From contig CANMPY010000007.1 of assembly GCA_947499775.1 (NCBI GenBank), positions 1 through 19,539 of the forward strand: a DNA stretch of 19,539 nt, read 5' to 3'. Positions 8,401-15,621 of this stretch are shown here, one piece after another. Positions within the stretch are counted from its first letter, which is position 1. Every line of letters begins with the position of its first letter. The notes under the pieces were generated by a model. It was not told the origin of the DNA, searched no databases, and was given only the letters and a program-made list of their open reading frames with translations. Both the position numbers and the translations under genes were made by a program. The DNA is from Bacteroidota bacterium. GTDB lineage: Bacteria > Bacteroidota > Bacteroidia > NS11-12g > UBA9320.

Positions 8401-8555
8401 GGAGGAATGATGTTATTATTATTGCAGGAGGTGTTATTCCATCCAAAGATTACGACGATCTTTATCAAGCTGGAACTCATTTTATTTTTGGTCCAGGAAC
8501 AATTATTACAAAAGCAGCATCCGCTGTTTTAGAAAAAATGTTAGGTGCTTTTTAA
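5457..8555 (+). CDS. Methylmalonyl-CoA mutase, small and large subunits fused
   Basis: This 1032-residue protein isomerises (R)-methylmalonyl-CoA and succinyl-CoA using adenosylcobalamin, in propionate metabolism. Residues about 1-345 resemble the non-catalytic small subunit (MutA) barrel, ending in DPFKGSYFIEKLT (306-318), but lack its cobalamin-like domain. Residues about 355-1032 are a complete MutB: TIRQYAGFST with Y400, FMVR with R518, ISGYHMHEAG with H555, DPWGGAYYVEYLT (712-724), and the C-terminal B12-binding domain (about 903-1032) with K910 and DxHxxG (D914, H916, G919), then SSL at 961-963. By alignment from memory these correspond to Y89, R207, H244, K604, D608, H610, S655 and L657 of the Propionibacterium enzyme, so catalysis should be intact. 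The IcmF-type fusion has the B12 domain first and a GTPase in the middle; neither is seen here. It starts directly at the glyS stop. Confidence 0.95.
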   Translation: MDFSEFSKSTMAEWLEGVKKLTSGKDASSLLNYVPTSDIALSTYETAEGVFEKETITINNPESFEVCLPINFQDKSFERMSFDGVDSVDFHYDGSPIPKVLENTKLHITIDAKYCGLLQNLSTHKPGGSILITNDHNDADYTKAISELIKNAIPGFKTIGIRINAEQNSTDQLRSAYLLANKFIEENGCFNIFFRLQLGLDFYVNVAKIRALKQLWYNLQKQHNLAFDAPFIIAETPDLSKLNNETEQNLIKATTLTFAAMTGGANVVSVQGLNNLQSQSNTFALRMIRNIQLLLKEESLVDRVQDPFKGSYFIEKLTRQLTSKAIEGYEGNGNSICYFETQPKSITKFKTIEGFELKSTFNSKDIFELGYEKFGAGNPPFLRGPYNSMYLQKPWTIRQYAGFSTAEASNAFYRKNLAGGQMGLSVAFDLATHRGYDSDHARVTGDVGMAGVAIDSVEDMKILFNQIPLDKMSVSMTMNGAVIPIMAFYIVAAEEQGVNPEQLTGTIQNDILKEFMVRNTFIYPPEPSMRLVSDIFKYASAKMPKFNSISISGYHMHEAGASADIELAYTLADGIEYVRTGIAAGLKIDDFAPRLSFFWGIGMNIYTEIAKLRAGRLLWAKLIKQFNPKNEKSMALRTHCQTSGWSLTEQDPFNNIARTCMEAMAAVFGGTQSLHTNALDEAIALPTEYSARIARNTQIYLAGETNITKAVDPWGGAYYVEYLTGQLVEKAWTLIQEVEALGGMAKAIETGLPKLRIEEAAAKKQASIDSGKETIVGVNKYKLEEETPIDILSIDNQEVRKQQIQRLVTLKANRKSSEVDATLESITKAAKDGTGNILELAIDAARKRATLGEISLALEKAYGRYQPTIRMLTGVFKNEAQMNEDFINAKKLSDEFALKDGRRPRIMVAKMGQDGHDRGAKVIATAFADLGFDVDIGPLFQTPQEVAKQAIENDVHCLGISSLAGGHKTLIPEVINELKKYGRNDVIIIAGGVIPSKDYDDLYQAGTHFIFGPGTIITKAASAVLEKMLGAF

Positions 8556-8634
8556 CCAAGTTTATTTTGTGTTTCTTAAGTTATTAACTTAGGGTTGCAT
8601 CGCGATTTATTTCCAATTAATATGGAAGGAATAA

Positions 8635-8657
8635 GCTAAAGATATTTCTATCTTAGC
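8635..8657. terminator. Possible bidirectional hairpin between convergent genes
   Basis: GCTAAAGATA (8635-8644) and TATCTTAGC (8649-8657) can pair with one bulged A and a 4-base loop. It lies between the convergent mutase and serine hydrolase genes and overlaps the last codons of the latter. There is no T run on either side, so termination is uncertain. Confidence 0.25.
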
Positions 8658-9838
8658 ATTTCATCAATCACCGCATTCTCAAAATCTTTGAAGGTTTGCT
8701 TTAAAAAACTTTCGGAATCCGTACCATAATTGACAAAAAAGTTTGTAGTAAAGCCCTTTGTAGGGAAATAAAATAAATCGGCGCTATAGCCCAAATCCCT
8801 ACCTGAATGCCCGAGGCCAAAATTGACGCCTCTATCATTAAATTTTTTCATGATGCCGGGGCCATAATTATTAAATCCATCCGCCGGGCCAAAGGTTTGC
8901 ATAATAGCTAATGATTTGCTACTTAAAACCGTTTTATCAATTAAGACGCCTTCAATAAATTTTTGAAGATCGAATACAGTAGAAAATGCACCTCCATACC
9001 CATTGCCACTTCCTGGTATAATATTAGAAACATTGGTCAGTTGATCGTTATTGTACAAATCATAATATCCTTGTGCCACATAATCTGGAAGATTTTCTCT
9101 TCCCTGATAATAGGTGTCACTCATTGCAAGTGGAGCCCACAGTTTTTCGCGCATCAGTTCTCCGTGTGGCTTGCCAGTAGCTTTTTCAATTACCATGCTA
9201 ACCAACAAGGTATTGGTATTTGAATATTCGGCAGTGTCGCCGGTTTTAAAAGCGGCTTTTTTCCCATAAACAAATTTTAACAATTCCTCTTGTGTCCAAT
9301 GTTTATTAGGATTATTTAATACCCCTAAATAAAAATCAGAATCTTTAATTATATCATATATACCAGCTGAATGATTCATTACCTGCCTGAGAGTAGCTTC
9401 AGTTCCATTTTCTATTTGTTTCAAAATTTTGATATCCAACCAAGTAGTTAAAGGTTTGTCAAGGTCAGTATAACATAAATGAGAATTTACAGAATCTTCC
9501 ATTAGTTTAAAAACCAACGTTCCGACCATAAACTTAGTAATACTAGCTACTTTACTAATATGGCATGGCTTGTATTTTATTTGGTCTTCAATGCTCGAAT
9601 ATCCTCCGACACCATTCCAAACGCCATCCGAATTGCTAACCATAAGTGAAATTCCGGGCAACCCTTTTTGAACATATTTATCAATTATGGCTTGAAGCGC
9701 TACCCCTTTTGGATGGGATGGATTAAAAGTAGGGTATTTTGAATTGGTACAATCCCCTGTTTTGCCAATTTCGGCATTTTTGCATCCAATTAAGCCAAAA
9801 ATAACAAGTAAAGCCGTGGTTATGATATTAAGATTCAT
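8648..9838 (-). CDS. Beta-lactamase-fold serine hydrolase, lipoprotein
   Basis: This 396-residue protein belongs to the serine beta-lactamase/penicillin-binding-protein-like family (class C and D-alanyl-D-alanine carboxypeptidase relatives). The catalytic SxxK motif is SITK (S99, K102), the YxN motif is YSN (205-207), and the third motif is HSG (344-346), which replaces the KTG of true beta-lactamases and is usual for esterase/peptidase members of the family. The N-terminus is a lipoprotein signal (hydrophobic 5-17, lipobox LIGC with C19 as the lipidated residue), so it is anchored in the periplasmic or outer membrane leaflet. The substrate cannot be told: a peptide, ester or peptidoglycan fragment is possible. 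Antibiotic resistance is not implied. The ATG is 4 bases after the stop of the preceding barrel-like gene, indicating one operon. Confidence 0.88.
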   Translation of the reverse strand: MNLNIITTALLVIFGLIGCKNAEIGKTGDCTNSKYPTFNPSHPKGVALQAIIDKYVQKGLPGISLMVSNSDGVWNGVGGYSSIEDQIKYKPCHISKVASITKFMVGTLVFKLMEDSVNSHLCYTDLDKPLTTWLDIKILKQIENGTEATLRQVMNHSAGIYDIIKDSDFYLGVLNNPNKHWTQEELLKFVYGKKAAFKTGDTAEYSNTNTLLVSMVIEKATGKPHGELMREKLWAPLAMSDTYYQGRENLPDYVAQGYYDLYNNDQLTNVSNIIPGSGNGYGGAFSTVFDLQKFIEGVLIDKTVLSSKSLAIMQTFGPADGFNNYGPGIMKKFNDRGVNFGLGHSGRDLGYSADLFYFPTKGFTTNFFVNYGTDSESFLKQTFKDFENAVIDEMLR

Positions 9839-9842
9839 CCTA

Positions 9843-10466
9843 TTATTTAATGATTAAGTCAAAGCCAAGGTGTAAAGAATTATTGGGTAGCAAGGGCACA
9901 TAGGATTTAATAAATGGGAACTGAAACCAGGGTTGATAATTTATGAATAATCGGCCATCTTTTTTACAAACAGCGATTTGTTTGCCTGCCTTGATTCCTA
10001 AACCTGTCATCGCTTGTGGTTTCCCAAAATTATTCACTTTAGTATAAGTTCCTTTGTTATCGGCTTCAAAAGTCTTTTGATGAATAATAGCGTGGAGGTA
10101 GCCTAACCCAAATTCGCCAGCTATAAAAAAGTTCTTTGGGAGAGTTACACGATACCCCAAATCTCCATACAATTGTATCCCAGTCTGACTAAACCGGTGA
10201 TGATATATCCCAAATTTGGCATCATAATAAAAAGTGGTTTTTTTCTTTTTCTTAATGTTTTTTACAAAACCTGCTGATATACCAGGATGATATTTAGCTG
10301 TAAAAATAGCTCCCATACCAATAAAAGGAAAATAATATTGATTGTTAAACAGATTAAACTGAACCGATTCGGCTTTTAGTTTTTTAACAAAACGAGTGCT
10401 ATCTGTACTCCCAAAACTATTTGCAAATGGTAATACTACGAAAAGAAATAAATATAGGTTTCTCAT
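9843..10466 (-). CDS. Outer-membrane beta-barrel-like protein, unknown function
   Basis: No specific family is recognised. From the ATG at 10464-10466 the protein has 207 residues: a signal peptide (MRNLYLFLFVVLPFANSFGS, about 1-20), then alternating polar/hydrophobic strands rich in Gly, Tyr and Phe (for example GIYHHRFSQTGIQLYGDLGY, FFIAGEFGLGYLHA and RLFINYQPWFQF), ending in a strand-like LHLGFDLIIK. This pattern fits a small outer-membrane barrel. The frame is open 40 codons further upstream, but that part overlaps the 3' end of the sorting-domain gene in another frame and would bury the signal peptide, so the shorter start was chosen. It lies 47 bases after the type IX cargo gene and 4 bases before the serine hydrolase gene. 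PorP/SprF proteins that accompany such cargo are usually larger, so that assignment is only a possibility. Confidence 0.75.
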   Translation of the reverse strand: MRNLYLFLFVVLPFANSFGSTDSTRFVKKLKAESVQFNLFNNQYYFPFIGMGAIFTAKYHPGISAGFVKNIKKKKKTTFYYDAKFGIYHHRFSQTGIQLYGDLGYRVTLPKNFFIAGEFGLGYLHAIIHQKTFEADNKGTYTKVNNFGKPQAMTGLGIKAGKQIAVCKKDGRLFINYQPWFQFPFIKSYVPLLPNNSLHLGFDLIIK

Positions 10467-10513
10467 AATTTTTAACAAATAAAAGAGATTTAATATTAAA
10501 ATAATCGTATTGT

Positions 10514-13003
10514 TTAACGGATTACGGTCACAGTCCCCTTTTCTACATGTTGGTTTCCATCGCATCCTTTGTAATATGCCACCCAAATGTAGGCATCTAA
10601 TTGATCGGCTTTATTTTGAGTAATGCCGTCCCATGGCTTTTTTGTATAGGCGTAATCATAAATTTTCTCGCCCCAACGGTTAAATATTTTTAAGTTGTAA
10701 TCGTTATAGGTGTTTGGCATATCAAACGGAAATACCTCGTTTAGCCCATCGCCGTTTGGCGTAAAAGCATTGGGAATATAAATAATATTTGGAAGGACGT
10801 TAGGGTCGGTTTTAACTTCAATACTTGCCGTTCCTTTGCAACCCGCTTCGTCGGTTACCGTTACCCAATATTTACCAGTTTCTTCAACATATCGCATTTT
10901 TGCAGTTAATCCATTTTCCCATATGTAGCTATTGTAATCGCCTCCCGGGGTTAATAGAATTGGCGCCCTAACGCAAATAATGGTATCTTTCCCAATGGTA
11001 ATGGAAGGAGAATTGCTGATGGAAAAGGTAATGCTATCCGAGTTGAAGCATCCATAATTATCCGATTTTTTGATCCAATGCTTGCCTTCAGTTTTTATAA
11101 ATGCTGTTTGGGTGGTTTCGCCATTGCTCCATTGGTAAGTTGTTAGAGCACCTTGGTTTGATGGGCCGGCATCTAAGGTTATTCTAACCGAATCGCAAAA
11201 ATGTTTATCAGGGCCAAGTTCTAAAATTACTTTCGAATTTGTAATGGTTAAGGTATCAGATTTTGAGCAGTGTTTGAGGTAAGTTGTTACCCAATATTTT
11301 CCTGGCTTATCTGTCGTAAAAGTTCGGTTTGTGCTTCCATCGTTCCATAAATATGTGGTTCCAGCAACCTGTAATCCAGCGTCTAATGTTTGTGAAAAGT
11401 CATTGCAAATGAAAATATTAGGACCGAGATTTGGCGTTATCTTCGCTAATACCAAGATGGTTGTATCTTTTTTCGAACAGTTTTTATTATAAACGGATGC
11501 AATGTATTTCCCTTCCTTTGTAGCATTAATTTTAGCAGTTGTGTCGCCCGTATTCCAAATTATTTTAGCACCAGGCGATCGGTTTGTGATTTCTATATTT
11601 GCATCAACCTTATCACAAAATAAGGAATCGCGACCCAATGACACAAACGATACGGGGTCGAAGCCAATGTTTATTGTATCGCGGATGATGCATAGGCCAT
11701 ATGTTGCTTCTACCATATAGGTGCCTGGTTTATCAATGGTTATAAATCCAGCTTTCGAACCCGTTGACCATAATATAGAGGTAAAATCATTCCATGGAAC
11801 CGAAATGACTTGCTTAAAAGGAACGCAATGAATTTTATCTTTTCCTATATCAAAACCTTTTTTAGTTCTAACTTTTACTTTTAGGGTGTACTCATCATTG
11901 CAGGCGGTGTTCCATGCTGTTTGTTTAACACTAAAATCGCCACCTTTTGAAAAGACGTGTGTGGGATTCCTCAATAAACTTGCGTTATTGTCAAACCCAG
12001 ATGCGGGGTCGCCAAATATCCATGAAACGGAATTGGCTCCTATACTGCGATCCATAAATTTAATAGTATCTGAGCACCATATTATAGGCTTAAAGTTAGC
12101 AACAGCAACTGCATCGCACTCCACTACATTAAACTGGTAATCGCGCAAGGTTTCTCCAATTAGCACCCATTGGTCATTTATAAAACGCCATTCTTTAACT
12201 TTAACGCCACACACAAATTGATTGACATCGTCAGGGGTTACGGTAAGTTCTCCGGTTACTTCATCTATTTCGAGTATTGGGTTGCCCTGCATTTGGTTTT
12301 CGGTATTATAGCCATTGGCCCAATACACATTTTTAAAAGGCGGATCGCTTGGTCCTGAACCATCTTTACCCGGATGTGGCGACGAACGGGTTGCTCCTAA
12401 AAAAGGATGGTAAAGTTCATAGCTTAAGGAGTCGCCATCGGCATCGGTAGCCGAGTGATCGAAAACCAAAGGGATGCCTTTGCAGATATATATTGGAGGA
12501 AATTTTCTAAAAATCGGACTATTATCTTCAGCCACCAAGTCTCTATCAGGCACATGTACCCAATAGGTTGCTCCAGTTGATTCGGGGTTATAAATATTGC
12601 GAATGGAGTTATTTCTACAACACCGTTGAAATGCGATAATGTATCCACCTTTACGTTTTGGAAGGGTAAGGTCGAATACATAATTGTATTGATCCACACA
12701 TACATTGCCTGGTTTATTTACACATTTATAGGCTACACCATTTAAGTGAATTGGCCCAGTTCTTTCTTTCTCTAGCGAATAAAGAAGTTGATTGTAGTTT
12801 CCATCAAAAATATAAATAAATGCTGTTAGGTCCCTTTTTATTGCCCCGGTATCACCTTTGTAGCAATCAATGTATAACTTCATGGTGATTTGATACTTAT
12901 CACCTCCCATATATTTATAATAAAAATCACCTCCAACAATGTGGGTTGCCCACGAATACGTACAGGATAAAACAAAAAGTATTATGCCGATGATGAAACG
13001 CAT
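10514..13003 (-). CDS. Secreted PKD/Ig-repeat protein with type IX (CHU_C, type B) sorting domain
   Basis: This 829-residue surface or secreted protein has a Sec signal peptide (1-19, cleavage before THIVGG). The conserved N-terminal module (about 20-295) begins with the THIVGGDFYYKY pattern common in such Bacteroidota proteins and contains the calcium-site-like DADGDSLSYEL (187-197). A PKD-like domain follows at about 300-378 (VSWIFGDP at 326-333). Five tandem Ig-like repeats of about 70 residues start near 386, 456, 526, 596 and 670, each with a G-x-D/N start and early Cys, a central W-x-x-G, and G-x-Y/H with a late Cys. The C-terminus (about 741-829) is the gliding-motility-associated domain (NAFTPNGDGLNEVF, then LKIFNRWGEKIYD and KPWDG), which targets proteins through the type IX system. 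The role is probably adhesion or surface structure; the ligand is unknown. It heads a likely operon with the barrel-like and serine hydrolase genes. Confidence 0.93.
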   Translation of the reverse strand: MRFIIGIILFVLSCTYSWATHIVGGDFYYKYMGGDKYQITMKLYIDCYKGDTGAIKRDLTAFIYIFDGNYNQLLYSLEKERTGPIHLNGVAYKCVNKPGNVCVDQYNYVFDLTLPKRKGGYIIAFQRCCRNNSIRNIYNPESTGATYWVHVPDRDLVAEDNSPIFRKFPPIYICKGIPLVFDHSATDADGDSLSYELYHPFLGATRSSPHPGKDGSGPSDPPFKNVYWANGYNTENQMQGNPILEIDEVTGELTVTPDDVNQFVCGVKVKEWRFINDQWVLIGETLRDYQFNVVECDAVAVANFKPIIWCSDTIKFMDRSIGANSVSWIFGDPASGFDNNASLLRNPTHVFSKGGDFSVKQTAWNTACNDEYTLKVKVRTKKGFDIGKDKIHCVPFKQVISVPWNDFTSILWSTGSKAGFITIDKPGTYMVEATYGLCIIRDTINIGFDPVSFVSLGRDSLFCDKVDANIEITNRSPGAKIIWNTGDTTAKINATKEGKYIASVYNKNCSKKDTTILVLAKITPNLGPNIFICNDFSQTLDAGLQVAGTTYLWNDGSTNRTFTTDKPGKYWVTTYLKHCSKSDTLTITNSKVILELGPDKHFCDSVRITLDAGPSNQGALTTYQWSNGETTQTAFIKTEGKHWIKKSDNYGCFNSDSITFSISNSPSITIGKDTIICVRAPILLTPGGDYNSYIWENGLTAKMRYVEETGKYWVTVTDEAGCKGTASIEVKTDPNVLPNIIYIPNAFTPNGDGLNEVFPFDMPNTYNDYNLKIFNRWGEKIYDYAYTKKPWDGITQNKADQLDAYIWVAYYKGCDGNQHVEKGTVTVIR
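10814..11848 (-). repeat. Five tandem ~70-residue Ig-like repeats within the cargo protein
   Basis: The encoded protein shows five copies at a period of 70, 70, 70 and 74 residues. Recurrent positions are an opening G-[RKP]-[DN] with a Cys about 5 residues later, a mid-repeat W-x-x-G (WSTG, WNTG, WNDG, WSNG, WENG), and a late G-[TK]-[YH] followed by Cys in all copies. The copies differ strongly, so the DNA does not look recently duplicated. Confidence 0.8.
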
Positions 13004-13025
13004 ATTGCTGATAAGACGCTTAAAG

Positions 13026-13062
13026 TATTAAAAAAGTTATGTAAAGAAATACTTTTTTAATA
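13026..13062. repeat. 11-base AT-rich inverted repeat upstream of the cargo gene
   Basis: TATTAAAAAAG (13026-13036) and CTTTTTTAATA (13052-13062) are perfect inverted copies separated by 15 bases, beginning 23 bases before the ATG of the type IX cargo gene. It may be an operator or an mRNA leader hairpin; a hairpin of A/T pairs only would be weak. I see no consensus TAnnTTTG promoter in this 123-base gap. Confidence 0.4.
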
Positions 13063-13126
13063 TTGAATCCTAATTCATTTTATGAATGGGATGGATTTGT
13101 AATTAAATTACAATTACCTTAGTTTC

Positions 13127-15544
13127 TTAAGGTAGCCCTAATTCTCTTGCTTTGGCTAGGTATTGCTGGGCTTGAGGATTATTCTGTTTTTGAAGTATCA
13201 AGCCCATCTGTTTATATGGATAAGGAAAATTAGGATTAATCTGAGTTGCAACATTATAATACATTAATGCCGAATCGGGATAGTTTAATAATTCATACGT
13301 TTTGCCCAAATTAAAATATAAATATACTCCTTGATTGCCTAATTCTGCTGATCGAATAAAATTTCGTTTTGCAGCCATTGGATCATTTTTATCTAAGTAA
13401 ATACTGCCAAGACCTTCCCAGGCATTGCTCATATTTTCTTTGTATTCGATGGCTTTTTTAAAACAAAATTCTGATGAGTCATTCATTTTGCGTTGCTGAT
13501 AAATGTAGCCAAGATACGTATAAGCGTAATAATTTTCAGGACAAAGCGCAATGGATTTATTGAGTAATGAAACCGCTTCTCCTAGCTTACTCTGTGCCAT
13601 TTTTATATAGCCCATTTCGCGGTATGGGCCCTCGTTTAACGGACTGTATCGGTTGGCTTTTTGATAGAAACCCAAAGCTGAGTCTAAGAGGTTTTTATTT
13701 TTTAATTGATGAGCTTTATAAAAGTCAAAATTTTCACGTTTTACAATTGTGGCTATTGGTATTCCATCAACCATTATTTTATGTATGGTTCCTTTAAGGG
13801 GGTAATATCCATTTTTTAATTGCAATTGACTCAAGGTGCGGCTGGTAAAAATGGCATAATCCCAATAACTTTCATCCCATTCAAAATCACGAGTCCAAAC
13901 AAGGGTAATGCTATCGGTTTGTTTTTCGGCGTAATAGCTCATGCTATGGCTTTCATTATTACTAGCCACATAAATCCTTTTTTTAGTATCTTTTAATTTT
14001 TCATGGTCCAATAACCATTCAATGGCTGCGCGAGGGCTCTGACACCAATAGTCGGTTTCATAGCTTCCATAAGCACCCTTTACTCCTCCAACTATTTCAT
14101 TGTAATACAAGTACTGATAAGGGTGATTTTTTATCATCCAAGCCCCCACTTTGCCAGCTAACAGTACCAAGATACCAACCGGGATCCAACGCATTGATTT
14201 TAGATTAATCAAATGAATTAGGCGTTGCCAACCTATTGCTGCAAGCACAACAACGGTTGGGTAAATAAATAATAAATGCCTCCAACTGCTGTATAAGGCT
14301 GATTGTTTGTAAATCACATAAACGATAGGAAAAGCGCTAGCAAAAACGAGGAAAACAATGGGCCAAATTTTTATTTTCTTATGGTGTAAGGATGATAATA
14401 TTAAGGTTATAGCCAAACCAATTAAAACAAATAAGGGAATGGTTATGAACATGCTCTTTGGTTCATAATACCATGGAAAATCCTTCATGTAGTATTTTTT
14501 ACCTTCAAAAATCTCATAAATATGAACCAAGCTGAATTTTTCAAAATTTTTCAAAGCTTGTAGAGGGTGTTTTAAGGGATCTTGTATGGCGGCTGGCCAA
14601 AATATAACTCCAACTGCATATCCCAATAGGCTTGGTTTTAATAGTTTTTTAAAATAAATCCATACATTTTTAACATCAAAAGCATGATTCTTTTTGTAAA
14701 CATTCCATAGAAAAAGTAAACCCGTAAATAGCATAAGATATGCAAATACCAGCAATCCGCCCACCCGAATACTCATTAATATTCCCATAGATATAGCCAA
14801 TTTTATCCAAGTACCTCGCGTTGGCGAAGGCATTTCCTCTAAAAACTTAACAATATAATAGAGGGAAGCAACATAAAATGCCAAAAAAGGAATATCCTTT
14901 TGGTTGTTCATCCCATGGCCAAAAATGGTAGGGGTTAAAAGCATAAATAAAAATGCCAATACAGCTGTTTGCCAATTTCCAATCTTTTTGGCTAATAATC
15001 CAGTAAACAATAATCCAATGCATGTAAATAATGAAACCACAATATGCCTTGTTTCATATAACCCAAATGGTGATAAAAATTTATAGGCAAAGGCACTGCT
15101 GAGATTTACAAAAGGACCATAGTTAACAAGGTGAGGTAGAAGTGCTGTTTTTACTTCGTGTCCAGTTAAGCTACCCGCAATATCCAAGCAACGTTTATCT
15201 TCGCCAAACGAAGTATAGTAGGCTAACACTTCATTAAAGTAGCCTATATCTTCAAATTCGTCCCATGTAATGCCATAATCAAAACTTAAATACGGTAAAC
15301 AAACAAATGCCAATGCCACCAGAACGGCAAAAATAAAGCGATAAAATGGGTGCTGTCCGTTCCACCACGTGTTTTTATATTCTTCTTGCTTTAGCGAATC
15401 AAGCGGTTCGGATATAAAAAAGATTTTTTTGGAAATAAAAAAGGCGCTAACTTTCTGCCTAAATGAAAGCTTAGGACCTTTTGGTTTTTGCGCTGATTGT
15501 TGTTTTTGAGGGAGAGTGGCCTGTTGGAATTTCTTTTTAGACAT
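13127..15544 (-). CDS. GT-C glycosyltransferase (family 39-like) with C-terminal TPR domain
   Basis: This 805-residue inner-membrane protein has a basic, Gln/Lys-rich cytoplasmic tail (1-60). The first helix (about 66-86) is followed by FDYGITWDE (88-96), the acidic loop motif placed like the catalytic Asp-Glu of family 39/PMT-type transferases that use lipid-linked sugars on the periplasmic side. Further helices lie at about 166-206, 215-233, 247-280, 303-320, 365-385, 393-412, 421-440 and 452-470. Residues about 604-805 are about six TPR units (A at helix-packing positions, for example NEGPYREMGYIKMA and YYAYTYLGYIYQQR), likely binding a protein partner. The sugar and acceptor are unknown; glycosylation of surface proteins or glycans is likely. 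It lies 77 bases after aat and 123 before the cargo gene. TATTTTTG at 15552-15559 is a possible promoter. Confidence 0.85.
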   Translation of the reverse strand: MSKKKFQQATLPQKQQSAQKPKGPKLSFRQKVSAFFISKKIFFISEPLDSLKQEEYKNTWWNGQHPFYRFIFAVLVALAFVCLPYLSFDYGITWDEFEDIGYFNEVLAYYTSFGEDKRCLDIAGSLTGHEVKTALLPHLVNYGPFVNLSSAFAYKFLSPFGLYETRHIVVSLFTCIGLLFTGLLAKKIGNWQTAVLAFLFMLLTPTIFGHGMNNQKDIPFLAFYVASLYYIVKFLEEMPSPTRGTWIKLAISMGILMSIRVGGLLVFAYLMLFTGLLFLWNVYKKNHAFDVKNVWIYFKKLLKPSLLGYAVGVIFWPAAIQDPLKHPLQALKNFEKFSLVHIYEIFEGKKYYMKDFPWYYEPKSMFITIPLFVLIGLAITLILSSLHHKKIKIWPIVFLVFASAFPIVYVIYKQSALYSSWRHLLFIYPTVVVLAAIGWQRLIHLINLKSMRWIPVGILVLLAGKVGAWMIKNHPYQYLYYNEIVGGVKGAYGSYETDYWCQSPRAAIEWLLDHEKLKDTKKRIYVASNNESHSMSYYAEKQTDSITLVWTRDFEWDESYWDYAIFTSRTLSQLQLKNGYYPLKGTIHKIMVDGIPIATIVKRENFDFYKAHQLKNKNLLDSALGFYQKANRYSPLNEGPYREMGYIKMAQSKLGEAVSLLNKSIALCPENYYAYTYLGYIYQQRKMNDSSEFCFKKAIEYKENMSNAWEGLGSIYLDKNDPMAAKRNFIRSAELGNQGVYLYFNLGKTYELLNYPDSALMYYNVATQINPNFPYPYKQMGLILQKQNNPQAQQYLAKARELGLP

Positions 15545-15551
15545 GGTGGTT

Positions 15552-15559
15552 CAAAAATA
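15552..15559 (-). promoter_or_regulatory. Possible -7 box for the GT-C/TPR gene
   Basis: TATTTTTG on the minus strand fits TAnnTTTG and ends 7 bases before the ATG at 15544, which would leave a leader of only 2-3 bases. No TTG is seen at the normal upstream spacing, so read-through from aat remains possible. Confidence 0.4.
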
Positions 15560-15621
15560 GTAATTTAACTTTTCCATCGTGCCTTTGGCGAGAAAACTTT
15601 CGAAAAGTTTATCATATCTTT

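Noticed and set aside
5457..8555. IcmF (fused isobutyryl-CoA mutase) as identity of the mutase
   Set aside because: IcmF has the cobalamin domain at the N-terminus and a GTPase domain in the middle with P-loop motifs; here the cobalamin domain is C-terminal and no GTPase motif is present.
8648..9838. True beta-lactamase resistance gene
   Set aside because: The third motif is HSG rather than KTG and the lipoprotein form is common among non-lactamase relatives; nothing in the context indicates resistance.
10467..10586. Longer start for the barrel-like gene
   Set aside because: The added 40 residues overlap the sorting-domain coding end in another frame and would place the clear signal peptide internally.
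12424..12705. Second minus-strand frame inside the type IX cargo gene
   Set aside because: It is a different frame of the same strand within a gene with a continuous, domain-consistent translation.
13116..13133. ACCTTA/TAAGGT hairpin at the stop of the GT-C/TPR gene
   Set aside because: A 6-base stem, overlapping the last codons, with a mixed A/T tail instead of a T run; not distinguishable from chance.
15594..15610. AAACTTT-CGA-AAAGTTT hairpin after aat
   Set aside because: It has only A/T-rich pairs except one and no following T run on the minus strand; too weak to call a terminator.
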